Shown: piece after piece, positions 1-7,532 of the stretch
Numbering within the stretch: the first letter of the stretch is position 1
Layout: each line of letters starts with the position of its first letter
Source: Paraliobacillus sp044383835
GTDB lineage: Bacteria; Bacillota; Bacilli; Bacillales; Amphibacillaceae
NCBI RefSeq assembly: GCF_044383835.1
Contig: NZ_JBISEP010000002.1
Location: forward strand, 1 to 64,000
Reading direction: 5' to 3'
DNA length: 64,000 nt
Position numbers and translations under genes: made by a program
The notes under the pieces: generated by a model
The model's input: the letters and a program-made list of their open reading frames with translations, nothing else
Told to the model about the DNA's origin: nothing
The model's database searches: none

Positions 1-123
1 GCCTATGGCTATCGCAATTTTACAAATTACAAAAACCGAATACTATTGCACTTTAAATTCAAACCAGTAGAAAGAACTACAAATAAACGAATGAAAAACA
101 AAACACGTCCTAAAGCAGCTTAG
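1..123 (+). CDS. ISL3-family transposase, C-terminal 40 residues (partial)
   Basis: The frame is open from base 1 to a TAG at 121-123 and encodes 40 residues beginning AYGYRNFTNYKNRILLHF. This YGYRNFxNxKNRIL pattern is the characteristic last helix of ISL3-family DDE transposases, which move their element by cutting and pasting DNA. The final basic stretch (KNKTRPKA) overlaps the left arm of a hairpin at 106-136. The start and catalytic residues lie outside the window, so intactness cannot be judged. The family call rests on this short signature only. Confidence 0.65.
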   Translation, partial: AYGYRNFTNYKNRILLHFKFKPVERTTNKRMKNKTRPKAA

Positions 124-136
124 CTACTTTAGGACG
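106..136 (+). terminator. Hairpin at the end of the transposase gene
   Basis: Perfect 10-bp arms CGTCCTAAAG (106-115) and CTTTAGGACG (127-136) enclose an 11-nt loop that contains the transposase stop codon. No clear T-run follows on the plus strand. It may insulate the IS or act as a weak terminator. Confidence 0.45.
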
Positions 137-198
137 CGAACATAAAATAATTCAGTTGACTATTCTGACTCACCAACGTGATTTGACGTAGAACCAGA

Positions 199-232
199 AA
201 AAGGCCACTCCGAATAGGAATGGCTTTTATGA
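199..232 (-). terminator. fbaA transcription terminator
   Basis: Imperfect hairpin with arms AAAAGGCCACTC and GGAATGGCTTTT, just downstream of the fbaA stop codon. On the minus strand it ends in a run of T (GGCCTTTTTC), as expected for rho-independent termination. Confidence 0.75.
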
Positions 233-241
233 TATGTTTAA

Positions 242-1099
242 TTATTTTGCTTGGTTAGATGAACCGAACTCGCGCATTTTACCAATAACTGTTTCCTTGA
301 TAGCGTCACGGCCAGGTCCTAAGTATTTACGTGGATCATACTGTTCAGGTTGTTCAGCTAAAACTTCACGAACTGTTTTTGCCTGAGCAATTTGGTTTTC
401 TGTATTTACGTTAATTTTTGATGTTCCATAAGAAATAGAGCGTTTAATATCGGCAGTTGGAATACCAGTTCCACCGTGTAGTACTAAAGGAAGTCCAGTA
501 GCTTGACCTATTTCCTCCATTTCTTTAAATCCTAAGTTTGGTTCCCCCTTATAAGGACCGTGTACAGAACCTAATGCTGGCGCTAAACAGTCAATTCCTG
601 TGCGCTCAACAAGCTCTTGACATTCTTTAGGATCAGCATAAATGATACTTCCTGAAACGTCATCTTCTTGTCCGCCAACAGTTCCTAATTCTGCTTCTAC
701 AGAAACACCGTGGAAATGAGCAAGTTCTACTACTTTTGATGTTGTTGCTACGTTCTCTTCAAATGGATCGTGAGACGCATCGATCATAACAGAAGTAAAT
801 CCAGCATGAATCGCTTTTGCACATTGCTCAAAACTTGAACCGTGGTCCAAATGAATAGCAACCGGTACAGTTGTGCCGTACTCTTCCATTAATGACTTCA
901 CCATCGCTACTACTACTTTATAGCCACCTATGTAGCGAGCTGCCCCTTCAGAAACACCAATAATAACTGGAGACTTCTCTTCCTCTGCAGCCTGTAGAAT
1001 TGCTTGGCCATACTCCAAATTGTTTAAGTTAAATTGTCCTACAGCATAGCCGCCTTTTTTTGCATCTTCTAACATTTGTTTCATTGATACTAATGGCAT
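242..1099 (-). CDS. fbaA: Class II fructose-1,6-bisphosphate aldolase
   Basis: Cytoplasmic zinc enzyme of glycolysis and gluconeogenesis that interconverts fructose-1,6-bisphosphate with dihydroxyacetone phosphate and glyceraldehyde-3-phosphate. The 285-residue protein has the class II TIM-barrel signatures: the HLDH motif (residues 83-86), the GTVGGQEDD loop (139-147), and zinc-ligand histidines at 180 (SVHGPYKGEP) and 208 (LHGGTGIP). The length equals that of B. subtilis FbaA. The ATG has a good site, AGGAGG-like, 8 bases upstream. Placement beside spo0F and pyrG is the usual Bacillaceae order. A cre-like sequence lies about 130 bp upstream. Confidence 0.97.
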   Translation of the reverse strand: MPLVSMKQMLEDAKKGGYAVGQFNLNNLEYGQAILQAAEEEKSPVIIGVSEGAARYIGGYKVVVAMVKSLMEEYGTTVPVAIHLDHGSSFEQCAKAIHAGFTSVMIDASHDPFEENVATTSKVVELAHFHGVSVEAELGTVGGQEDDVSGSIIYADPKECQELVERTGIDCLAPALGSVHGPYKGEPNLGFKEMEEIGQATGLPLVLHGGTGIPTADIKRSISYGTSKINVNTENQIAQAKTVREVLAEQPEQYDPRKYLGPGRDAIKETVIGKMREFGSSNQAK

Positions 1100-1228
1100 G
1101 AATGTTCCTCCTTAGATATTTTATAAAGATAAAAATACTATTCCCTATAGCCAGTCAAAAATATTCGTTGATTGGATACAATATAAGAATACCAACTTCA
1201 ACAAAAAGGTGCAACAATACTTATCATT

Positions 1229-1242
1229 TGTAATCGTTTACT
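1229..1242 (-). promoter_or_regulatory. Possible CcpA (cre) site upstream of fbaA
   Basis: TGTAATCGTTTACT differs from the cre consensus TGNAANCGNWNNCA only at the last base. It lies in the 199-bp gap between spo0F and fbaA, about 130 bp before the fbaA start. It also forms one arm of a 9-bp inverted repeat with TAAACGATT at 1270-1278, so it may instead be part of a weak spo0F terminator. Pattern match only. Confidence 0.35.
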
Positions 1243-1298
1243 ATTTTATTTTTTGACTTTTTTATGAAATAAACGATTTTATCTATGTCCACTTACTA

Positions 1299-1667
1299 TT
1301 AATTTGTTTTTTTCAATCTAGTTTGAATATGTTGTTTCACTTGTGTTACATTAAATGGCTTGGCTAGAATTTGATGAATTGACTGTAAATGAGAGGTCCT
1401 TTCTTTCGCTTCTTCTGGTAGACCACTCATCACAATCGTAGGGATATAGATATTTTGCTGTTCGATCCGTTCAATCAATTCAGCACCATTCATCACAGGT
1501 AACCAGAAATCCGTTAATAACAAACTCGGTATTTTTCTTTGTATACATTCCAATGCTTCTGCACCACTTTCACAACTTAACACTTCATAACCTTCATTTT
1601 TAATAATTTCTTCAAGTAATATACGGATGCCAATTTGGTCATCTACAATCAATACATAATCATCCAT
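1299..1667 (-). CDS. spo0F: Spo0F-type sporulation phosphorelay response regulator
   Basis: Single-domain receiver (122 residues, no output domain). In B. subtilis, Spo0F takes phosphate from sporulation kinases and passes it to Spo0B and on to Spo0A. The acidic pair D9-D10 (LIVDDQ), the phospho-acceptor D53 (LLLTDFWLP) and K103 (LAKPF) are all present. These equal D10-D11, D54 and K104 of the B. subtilis protein, and GIRILL after the acidic pair is shared. The conserved Thr is Ser here (VMSGL), and the sequence is clearly diverged in the second half. ATG at 1667 is preferred over the TTG three bases earlier, with a GGTG site 7 bases before it. Position between fbaA and pyrG supports the call. 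The ywjG gene normally found next to it is absent. Confidence 0.85.
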   Translation of the reverse strand: MDDYVLIVDDQIGIRILLEEIIKNEGYEVLSCESGAEALECIQRKIPSLLLTDFWLPVMNGAELIERIEQQNIYIPTIVMSGLPEEAKERTSHLQSIHQILAKPFNVTQVKQHIQTRLKKTN

Positions 1668-1888
1668 CAATAAGCACCATCCTCATTTCTTTTTTGGCTC
1701 TGTCTCACCTCTTAGATTTGTTAACGATTTCACATTTTGATTTTTGAATCGACGAACTTCTCCCTAGCCACAAAAAACTCACTATCAATCTATTTCGATA
1801 TATGTTATCTTTTTCCTGCCAATTGATTCTATTTTATAGGATAAAAACCAAAATATTCGTATAAAATATTACATTTAATCACAAAAAA

Positions 1889-1928
1889 ACGAATGATGAT
1901 GCGTTTAATAGCATTATCATTCGTTTTC
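1889..1928 (-). terminator. pyrG terminator
   Basis: Hairpin of ACGAATGATGATGC (1889-1902) and GCATTATCATTCGT (1911-1924) with one mismatch and an 8-nt loop, 20 bp beyond the pyrG stop. Minus-strand transcripts run into a T-rich stretch (CGTTTTTTTGTG). Confidence 0.8.
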
Positions 1929-1943
1929 ATTTTTTTAAAAAGG

Positions 1944-3539
1944 TTACTTGACAGCTGCTTCGATAAAACCTTTAAATAGCGGTTGAGGTCTTGTAGGGCG
2001 CGATTTAAATTCTGGATGAAACTGTGATGCAACAAACCACGGATGGTCTTCTAGTTCAATCGTTTCAATTAATTTTCCATCCGGACTTGTACCTGAAAAA
2101 ACAAACCCAGCTGCTTCCATTTGATCACGGTATTGATTATTAAATTCAAAACGATGACGATGACGCTCATAAATAATAGTTTGATCTTGATAAGCTTCAC
2201 GTGTTTTCGTTTCTTCTTTTAAGCGACAAGGATATACTCCTAAACGAAGCGTTCCACCCATATCGGAAATTTCCTTTTGTTCAGGAAGTAAATCAATTAT
2301 TGGATGTGATGTTTCTGGATTTATCTCTGCGGAATGGGCATCAGCATATCCAAGTACGTTACGTGCAAATTCCACTGTTGCTAATTGCATACCTAAACAA
2401 ATCCCTAAGAATGGTGTTTTTGACTCACGAGCGTATCGAATTGCTTCGATTTTACCTTCAATGCCTCGGTCACCAAAACCACCAGGAACAAGAATACCAT
2501 CCACATCATTTAAGGATTGTTTTACATTATCTTGAGTTAGCTCTTCTGCATTCACCCATTTTACGTTCACTTCTGAATCAAAATCATAGCCCGCATGTTT
2601 TAATGCTTCTACTACAGAAATATATGCATCTGGCAATTCCACGTATTTTCCAACTAATCCAATCGTTACTGTTTTTGATAAATTCTTTACTCGTTCTGCC
2701 AAATCAACCCATTCCCCCATATCTGCTGGTGGGCAATCCAAGCCGAAGTGGTCACAAGTAATCTGATCTAAGTGTTGAGATTGTAAAGCTAATGGCACAT
2801 GATATAACGTTTCTGCATCTGCTGATTCAATTACATTTCTTTCATTAATATCACAGAATAACGCAATCTTTTCTTTCATTTCCTGGCTTATATCCATTTC
2901 TGTACGTAAAACAATTACATCCGGCTGTATTCCTAATGAACGTAATTCTTTCACACTGTGCTGTGTCGGTTTTGTTTTTAATTCGCCCGCTGCTTTAATA
3001 TAAGGTACTAATGTTGTATGAATATACATCACATTTTCTTTACCTATATCACTTTTAATTTGACGAATTGCCTCAAGGAATGGTAATGATTCAATATCTC
3101 CGACAGTTCCACCAATTTCTGTAATAACAACATCTGCATTCGTTTGTTTCCCGGCTTGAAACACTTTATCTTTAATTTCATTTGTAATGTGTGGAATAAC
3201 TTGAACGGTACCACCTAAGTAATCACCACGGCGTTCTTTTTTTATAACCGTTGAATATATCTTTCCAGTTGTGATGTTACTGTATTTCGTTAGATTAATA
3301 TCAATAAAACGTTCATAATGCCCTAAATCTAAGTCTGTCTCAGCCCCATCTTCTGTTACAAATACTTCACCATGTTGATAAGGACTCATTGTTCCTGGAT
3401 CAACGTTAATATAGGGGTCAAATTTTTGAATAGTAACACTTAATCCTTTATTTTTCAATAAACGCCCTAATGAAGCTGCAATGATTCCCTTTCCTATCGA
3501 TGACACAACCCCACCAGTTACAAAAATATATTTAGTCAA
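1944..3539 (-). CDS. pyrG: CTP synthase (glutamine-hydrolysing)
   Basis: Makes CTP from UTP, ATP and glutamine, the last step of pyrimidine nucleotide synthesis. The N-terminal amidoligase domain (residues 1 to about 270) begins MTKYIFVTGGVVSSIGKG and carries GGTVGDIES. The C-terminal class I glutaminase domain has nucleophile C381 in GICLGMQ and the H508-P-E510 pair in SQFHPEF. At 531 residues the length is normal. The start is a TTG at 3537-3539 with an AGAGGG site 7-8 bases upstream. Reading further upstream would add 17 residues with no counterpart in the family. A promoter and an attenuator-like leader lie between rpoE and this gene, pointing to regulation by CTP level. Confidence 0.97.
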   Translation of the reverse strand: MTKYIFVTGGVVSSIGKGIIAASLGRLLKNKGLSVTIQKFDPYINVDPGTMSPYQHGEVFVTEDGAETDLDLGHYERFIDINLTKYSNITTGKIYSTVIKKERRGDYLGGTVQVIPHITNEIKDKVFQAGKQTNADVVITEIGGTVGDIESLPFLEAIRQIKSDIGKENVMYIHTTLVPYIKAAGELKTKPTQHSVKELRSLGIQPDVIVLRTEMDISQEMKEKIALFCDINERNVIESADAETLYHVPLALQSQHLDQITCDHFGLDCPPADMGEWVDLAERVKNLSKTVTIGLVGKYVELPDAYISVVEALKHAGYDFDSEVNVKWVNAEELTQDNVKQSLNDVDGILVPGGFGDRGIEGKIEAIRYARESKTPFLGICLGMQLATVEFARNVLGYADAHSAEINPETSHPIIDLLPEQKEISDMGGTLRLGVYPCRLKEETKTREAYQDQTIIYERHRHRFEFNNQYRDQMEAAGFVFSGTSPDGKLIETIELEDHPWFVASQFHPEFKSRPTRPQPLFKGFIEAAVK

Positions 3540-3600
3540 TTTACATCCCTCTTTCTTATTTTTAATAGGTGTATATATCATGCCCTGCATAACAATAAAA

Positions 3601-3662
3601 AACGTCCCCCTAAATATATAGGGGGACGTTCGATTTAATTTGAAAATTAAATGATAGAGCCC
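3601..3662 (-). promoter_or_regulatory. pyrG leader with CTP-sensing attenuator
   Basis: The predicted transcript begins GGGCTC at 3662, and about 30 nt later forms a strong terminator hairpin. Its arms are AACGTCCCCCTA and TAGGGGGACGTT (perfect 12 bp, 3601-3630), followed by TTTTATTG. In B. subtilis pyrG, low CTP makes polymerase stutter at GGG before the first C. The added G residues then pair with the C-rich 5' arm of the terminator and block it. Both elements, the GGGC start and the CCCCC arm, are visible here. The mechanism is known for B. subtilis; its operation here is inferred. Confidence 0.8.
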
Positions 3663-3669
3663 AAACTAA

Positions 3670-3698
3670 ATATTACTTATCTCCTGAAAAAAAGTCAA
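3670..3698 (-). promoter_or_regulatory. pyrG promoter (sigma-A type)
   Basis: On the minus strand TTGACT (3693-3698), a 17-bp spacer and TAATAT (3670-3675) are followed 7 bases later by GGGCTC. The promoter begins about 8 bp after the rpoE stop codon, so pyrG has its own start. Confidence 0.8.
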
Positions 3699-3705
3699 GC
3701 ACAAT

Positions 3706-4263
3706 TTATTTGTCTTCATCCTCTTCTTCTTCGTCTTCCTCATCATCCTCTTCATCCTCTTCATCGTAAACTTCGTCATCATAAGCATCAAAATCTTCAT
3801 CAAACGTTTCAGCATCGTCTTCGTCATCATTGCCTAGATCTTGAAAATCAGTATCTTCTTCACTAATATCTGATTGTTCAAAGTCAAGGTTTTCTTCAGT
3901 AATATCCTTTTCTGTGTCATCATATAACGATTCTTTTTTCGGTTTTTTCGTTGCTTTTTTCTTCTTTTTCTTTTTCTTAGGAGCCGCACTGATTTCTTCT
4001 TCAATTTGTTCAAAAGGATACCAGTCACGCAATCCCCATTGGCCTGATCCGATACTTAAAAAACGTCCATCAATATTCAAATCTGTATAAAATTGAGACA
4101 AATATTCTTGTTGTTGTTCCTCATTAAATGCTTTGTATTCGACTATTTTCTGATAAATTTCTTGATAATTTAATGCCTTATTCTCCTCTTTTAGAATCAT
4201 TCTAGCTAACTCAATCATTGAAATATCTTTTAATTCTTCGCGGCTATAGGTATTCAAACTCAC
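3706..4263 (-). CDS. rpoE: RNA polymerase delta subunit
   Basis: Delta binds Gram-positive RNA polymerase, speeds its recycling and makes it sensitive to the initiating nucleotide. The folded N-terminal domain (residues 1 to about 90) ends in the signature FYTDLNIDGRF followed by WGLRDWYP. It is followed by a long lysine run (eight K in a row near residue 98) and then a disordered Asp/Glu-rich tail to the C-terminus, which is the normal delta layout. The lysine block followed by the acidic tail mimics nucleic acid. GTG at 4263 aligns with the start of known RpoE proteins. A TTG two codons earlier is possible but sits only 4 bases from the GGGAG site. Standard neighbour of pyrG. Confidence 0.93.
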   Translation of the reverse strand: MSLNTYSREELKDISMIELARMILKEENKALNYQEIYQKIVEYKAFNEEQQQEYLSQFYTDLNIDGRFLSIGSGQWGLRDWYPFEQIEEEISAAPKKKKKKKKATKKPKKESLYDDTEKDITEENLDFEQSDISEEDTDFQDLGNDDEDDAETFDEDFDAYDDEVYDEEDEEDDEEDEEEEDEDK

Positions 4264-4401
4264 CGTCAAAGCACTCCCTCTATTGTATTATTTATCCGAG
4301 TTTATGTACCAGATTATTTCACTAATACATGGCAACTTTATATTACTCCAGTATATTATATTGGTATGAATAGTAAAATGCAATATTTGCTATGCAAAGA
4401 G

Positions 4402-4992
4402 TTAGGACGTTTGAATGAAATGTACTAAAGTAGCAATCTTTTCGTCAGACAACGTTCCTGAATTATCAAAAATATACTTATGATCCGCTGGTATATCCCA
4501 GTTAATTGTTGGAACAAATTTCACTCTTCCTTCATAGCTATCCCAGTTTTCTAATTTCCACGTATCACGCACTGTTCCGCGATCTTCTATTCGTTCTTTT
4601 TGTTTATCGATATCATCTAGTGTAACAATGATTACTTTCACATCTACACTTTCACGAGATTTTCCACTGAGATCTAATACTTCATTTAACCATTGCTTAC
4701 TTTTTAATTCTGAGGTGAACGGAGAAATCATAAATACATTTTGATCAGCTGCTAAATTTTCAATACATATATCTTTTGTTGTATCATATTCTAAGTCTCG
4801 CAAATGTTCTTTATAAAAGTCAGAATCTCGATCATTTTTATCTAATCCTTCTTTTTCTAAAAATCGTTCTACAAATCGACCACCTACTGTATCACGATCA
4901 AGAAAGGCGCAAGGAATTTGTGCAGCAACTGACTTTGCCACTGTTGTTTTTCCTGTACCTGCTACTCCAACAAAAAATACTAACTTTTGCAC
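4402..4992 (-). CDS. AAA-family P-loop ATPase or kinase, unknown substrate
   Basis: About 196 residues with a Walker A motif (GVAGTGKTT) near the N-terminus, LDRDTVG soon after it, and an adenylate-kinase-like layout. This resembles zeta-toxin/shikimate-kinase-like small P-loop phosphotransferases that phosphorylate small molecules. A gluconate- or chloramphenicol-kinase-like activity cannot be told from sequence. The start is taken as GTG at 4992, 9 bases after GAGGTG; an upstream GTG would add four residues. It is transcribed alone, ahead of rpoE on the same strand, with a 138-bp gap. I do not recognise an orthologue with a known substrate. Confidence 0.65.
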   Translation of the reverse strand: MQKLVFFVGVAGTGKTTVAKSVAAQIPCAFLDRDTVGGRFVERFLEKEGLDKNDRDSDFYKEHLRDLEYDTTKDICIENLAADQNVFMISPFTSELKSKQWLNEVLDLSGKSRESVDVKVIIVTLDDIDKQKERIEDRGTVRDTWKLENWDSYEGRVKFVPTINWDIPADHKYIFDNSGTLSDEKIATLVHFIQTS

Positions 4993-5176
4993 GACATACA
5001 CCACCTCATCAAATAATTAGTTTTATAGTAACGCATTCTTATGAAAAAAGAAAAGTATTCTTTTTATATTTTTCAAAAAATCGGAAAAGCTATAACCATT
5101 CTACACAAGCTAATAATTTTTTGAAAATTATTACGCTCTAATCGATATAACAGGTTACTACGAGGAGAAAGACACT

Positions 5177-6358
5177 ATGCTTATTTGGATAACAGCAATT
5201 ATATTACTTATCATTTTATTCATTTGGATTGATTTTCGGCTTGGAAAAAAATATTTTAATAAAAAAGCGCCTGTTTTTTCATATGAAACAAACGTATCCG
5301 ATATGAAATTAATGACAGAAGGAAAGCAATTTTTCGATTTATTTTTTAAAGATCTTATGCGGGCAGAAAAAACCATCCACATCTGCTTTTTTATTGTAGG
5401 TAATGACGCGATCAGTCAAGAATTTTTTCGTATATTACAGACGAAATCACAATCAGGCGTTCAAGTTTCTTTGTTAATGGATTGGCTTGGTGTGCTTAAG
5501 GTGAAAAGAAAATACCTTCAACGTTTAAAGTTATCTGGTGTTAAGGTTAAAAAAGCGAATAAGCCCAAGTTTCCTTTTTTATTTTATCAACTTAATCGAA
5601 GGAATCACCGAAAGATCGCTATCATTGATCAACAAATTTCTTATTTAGGTGGCTTTAATGTAGGGAAAGAATATTTAGGTGCAGATCAAAAATTAGGCCA
5701 TTGGAAGGATTATCATATTCGATTGTCTCAACCTAACTTAGCAAGAGTTATGGAAGAAATTTTTTCTTATGATTGGAAAGAGAAAGGACCAGCACCTACG
5801 AGTAATAACAAATGTGCAACAGAAAACAATAGTGCATTAGCAATTACTGAAGCAGGACAGCTTGAGATAAACATGATTGACTGGATTAATCAAGCAAACG
5901 ATTCAATTATTATCGGTTCACCTTATTTCATCCCTACTAAACGTGTTTTTTTAAGTTTAATGGCGGCACTAGGGCGCGGTGTAAAGCTTACTGTTCTCGT
6001 ACCAGAAAAAGCAGACCACCTTTTTGTTAAATCTGCTGCACTACCTTTTTTAAAAAAGATAATTAAGCATGGAGCATCGGTTTATTATTATAACCATGGA
6101 TTTTATCATACAAAGGTTATTTTCATCGATCATACTTGGTGTGATATCGGTACTGCTAATTTTGATCAGCGCAGCTTCTTGTATAATCAAGAGGTCAATT
6201 TGATCGTAACCAACCAAAAACTAATTGAACCGGTAAACAAGGCTTTTTCAAACGATCTTGCTGATAGCTATCAACTCACAGAAAAAGCGATTCAACAGAT
6301 GCCTGTATCCACAAAAATTGCTAGCATAATCAGCCGGTTGTTTCATCGACTATTATAA
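5177..6358 (+). CDS. clsB: Cardiolipin synthase, ClsB (YwjE) type
   Basis: Phospholipase D superfamily membrane enzyme that joins two phosphatidylglycerols into cardiolipin and glycerol. One N-terminal transmembrane segment (residues 2-19) precedes two catalytic HxKx4D motifs: H144-K146-D151 (NHRKIAIID) and H311-K313-D318 (HTKVIFID). At 393 residues with a single membrane span it matches B. subtilis YwjE/ClsB rather than the two-span ClsA type, which is encoded separately at 45431-46870. A GGAGA site precedes the ATG. It is convergent with the acetyltransferase gene that starts 2 bp beyond its stop. Confidence 0.88.
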   Translation: MLIWITAIILLIILFIWIDFRLGKKYFNKKAPVFSYETNVSDMKLMTEGKQFFDLFFKDLMRAEKTIHICFFIVGNDAISQEFFRILQTKSQSGVQVSLLMDWLGVLKVKRKYLQRLKLSGVKVKKANKPKFPFLFYQLNRRNHRKIAIIDQQISYLGGFNVGKEYLGADQKLGHWKDYHIRLSQPNLARVMEEIFSYDWKEKGPAPTSNNKCATENNSALAITEAGQLEINMIDWINQANDSIIIGSPYFIPTKRVFLSLMAALGRGVKLTVLVPEKADHLFVKSAALPFLKKIIKHGASVYYYNHGFYHTKVIFIDHTWCDIGTANFDQRSFLYNQEVNLIVTNQKLIEPVNKAFSNDLADSYQLTEKAIQQMPVSTKIASIISRLFHRLL

Positions 6359-6360
6359 GA

Positions 6361-7143
6361 TTACTGATACATCATCCAGAACCCGATATCTTTAAACCCG
6401 AGTCGTTTATACAGCTTACCAGCATTGGGGTTATCATAAAATAAACATAACTGCTTTCCTTCTGTAACAATATCTTTGCATAGCTTTGTTAAGCACTGTG
6501 TTGCTAATCCTTTTTTCTGATTCTCTTCTAAAGTGGCAACAGCAACAACCATAGCCGATTTCGTATTTTCCGCTGCTGTTGAAGCAGAAGAAATAATTTT
6601 ACCGTCCGATTCAATATAATACCCTCTTGTTACACCTTTTTTAATATTTCTACGCTTTTTTTCGGAATTAAAAACAAGCGAGGAAAATTCAGGTATTTGT
6701 GATAAAAAATCTCCTAACCGATCTACATCTTTTGTCGCGAGTAATTTAACGGAGGCTATGTCAAGTGATGGCAAGTGATCTGTAGATGTTAGCTTAGCAT
6801 AATATGTTTCTCGTTTTTGCTGATACGTAATAGTTAAGTAAGGCTCAAGCTGTGCTGTAATTTCTTTTAATCCAGACAACATCGGTTGATTCGTATCTTT
6901 GTTTATAATTTCCGCAAAACCCTCTGCATCAAAGGTTCCAATTGCAAATGGGATGTAATTTTTTTCATACTTTAATAAAATCGCACGCAAGTTGCCGTTA
7001 TCAAAGTCTCCCCAAATGGTTTGAAAATCTTGCTCATAACCGAATGCTTCAATATCTCCAATAATGAACAAATTTTCTGCTGGTTTTTGTTGAATCAATG
7101 CTTGAACATGTTGATCATCTTCAATCGTTAGCTTTCGAATCAC
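6361..7143 (-). CDS. GNAT-family N-acetyltransferase
   Basis: 260-residue protein with two halves. The N-terminal half begins MIRKLTIEDDQHV and is followed by a C-terminal GNAT domain (about residues 130-260). That domain carries the acetyl-CoA-binding stretch ATLEENQKKGLATQCL and ends in the typical NPNAGKLYKRLGFKDIG strand-helix. It likely transfers an acyl group from CoA to an unknown amine. GTG at 7143 is chosen because AGGAGG stands exactly 9 bases upstream; the longer frame lacks any site. It is monocistronic, and its stop almost touches that of the cardiolipin synthase gene. Confidence 0.82.
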   Translation of the reverse strand: MIRKLTIEDDQHVQALIQQKPAENLFIIGDIEAFGYEQDFQTIWGDFDNGNLRAILLKYEKNYIPFAIGTFDAEGFAEIINKDTNQPMLSGLKEITAQLEPYLTITYQQKRETYYAKLTSTDHLPSLDIASVKLLATKDVDRLGDFLSQIPEFSSLVFNSEKKRRNIKKGVTRGYYIESDGKIISSASTAAENTKSAMVVAVATLEENQKKGLATQCLTKLCKDIVTEGKQLCLFYDNPNAGKLYKRLGFKDIGFWMMYQ

Positions 7144-7161
7144 AGCTAATAACCTCCTCAA

Positions 7162-7490
7162 CGTGTATTTGTATATTGAGAATTAGTTTATCACCATTCT
7201 TTTAAAATGGAAAGATAAATTTAGGGATGAAAAATCTTTTTTTAAAACGGTCCTTTGTGACATCATGCTGATATATATGATCAACGAAGGCATTTACTGT
7301 TATCCCGGTCATTTAAGAAGGGCTAAGCTATCGAGTACAAAGGTTACTCGTGAGAACGGGCACTTAAAATAGCGTTAAGTTACTGTTCTGGTCAATTTAC
7401 AATAAATACGGTAACTAAGGATTCATTATGATAAAAGCTCTCACAATATCATCTCACCAAAATCCCCCTACCAACGCCAAATATACATCA
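7162..7490. other. Gene-free stretch with short repeats
   Basis: No coding frame with a ribosome site is visible between the acetyltransferase start and the argS terminator. It contains two similar 20-base segments, TTACTGTTATCCCGGTCATTTA (7294-7315, split here as TTACTGTTATCCC then GGTCATTTA) and TTACTGTTCTGGTCAATTTA (7380-7399). A small palindrome, CGAGTA-N7-TACTCG, lies between them at about 7332-7350. The composition is more GC-rich than the flanks. It could be a degenerate interspersed repeat. Confidence 0.35.
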
Positions 7491-7493
7491 AAA

Positions 7494-7532
7494 AAAAGCA
7501 CTCCTCAAAAGAGAAGCGCTTATTATTACATG
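7494..7532 (-). terminator. argS terminator
   Basis: On the minus strand AAGCGCTTCTC and GAGGAGTGCTT form a hairpin that overlaps the argS stop codon region and is followed by TTTTTTGATG. Confidence 0.75.

Larger units (their letters stand above)
1..195 (+). mobile_element. Right end of an ISL3-family insertion sequence (partial)
   Basis: The first 123 bases encode the C-terminus of an ISL3-like transposase. Reading inward from base 195 on the minus strand, the sequence starts GGTTCTACGTCAAATC, which has the GG-T-CT start and AT-rich look of ISL3-family terminal repeats. The element therefore probably ends at about base 195, just before the fbaA terminator. The left end lies outside the window, so the matching repeat and the 8-bp target duplication cannot be checked. 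The end position is inferred. Confidence 0.6.

Noticed and set aside
2201..2761. Long plus-strand reading frame opposite pyrG
   Set aside because: It is antisense to a certain gene, has no ribosome site and encodes a low-complexity His/Leu/Gln-rich product that mirrors pyrG codon use. Similar antisense frames at 7704-7892, 18249-18717 and 62710-63016 were dismissed for the same reason.
4000..4030. Homopolymeric lysine run in rpoE as a possible frameshift artefact
   Set aside because: A basic block followed by a long acidic tail is normal for the delta subunit, and the frame stays open to a proper stop.
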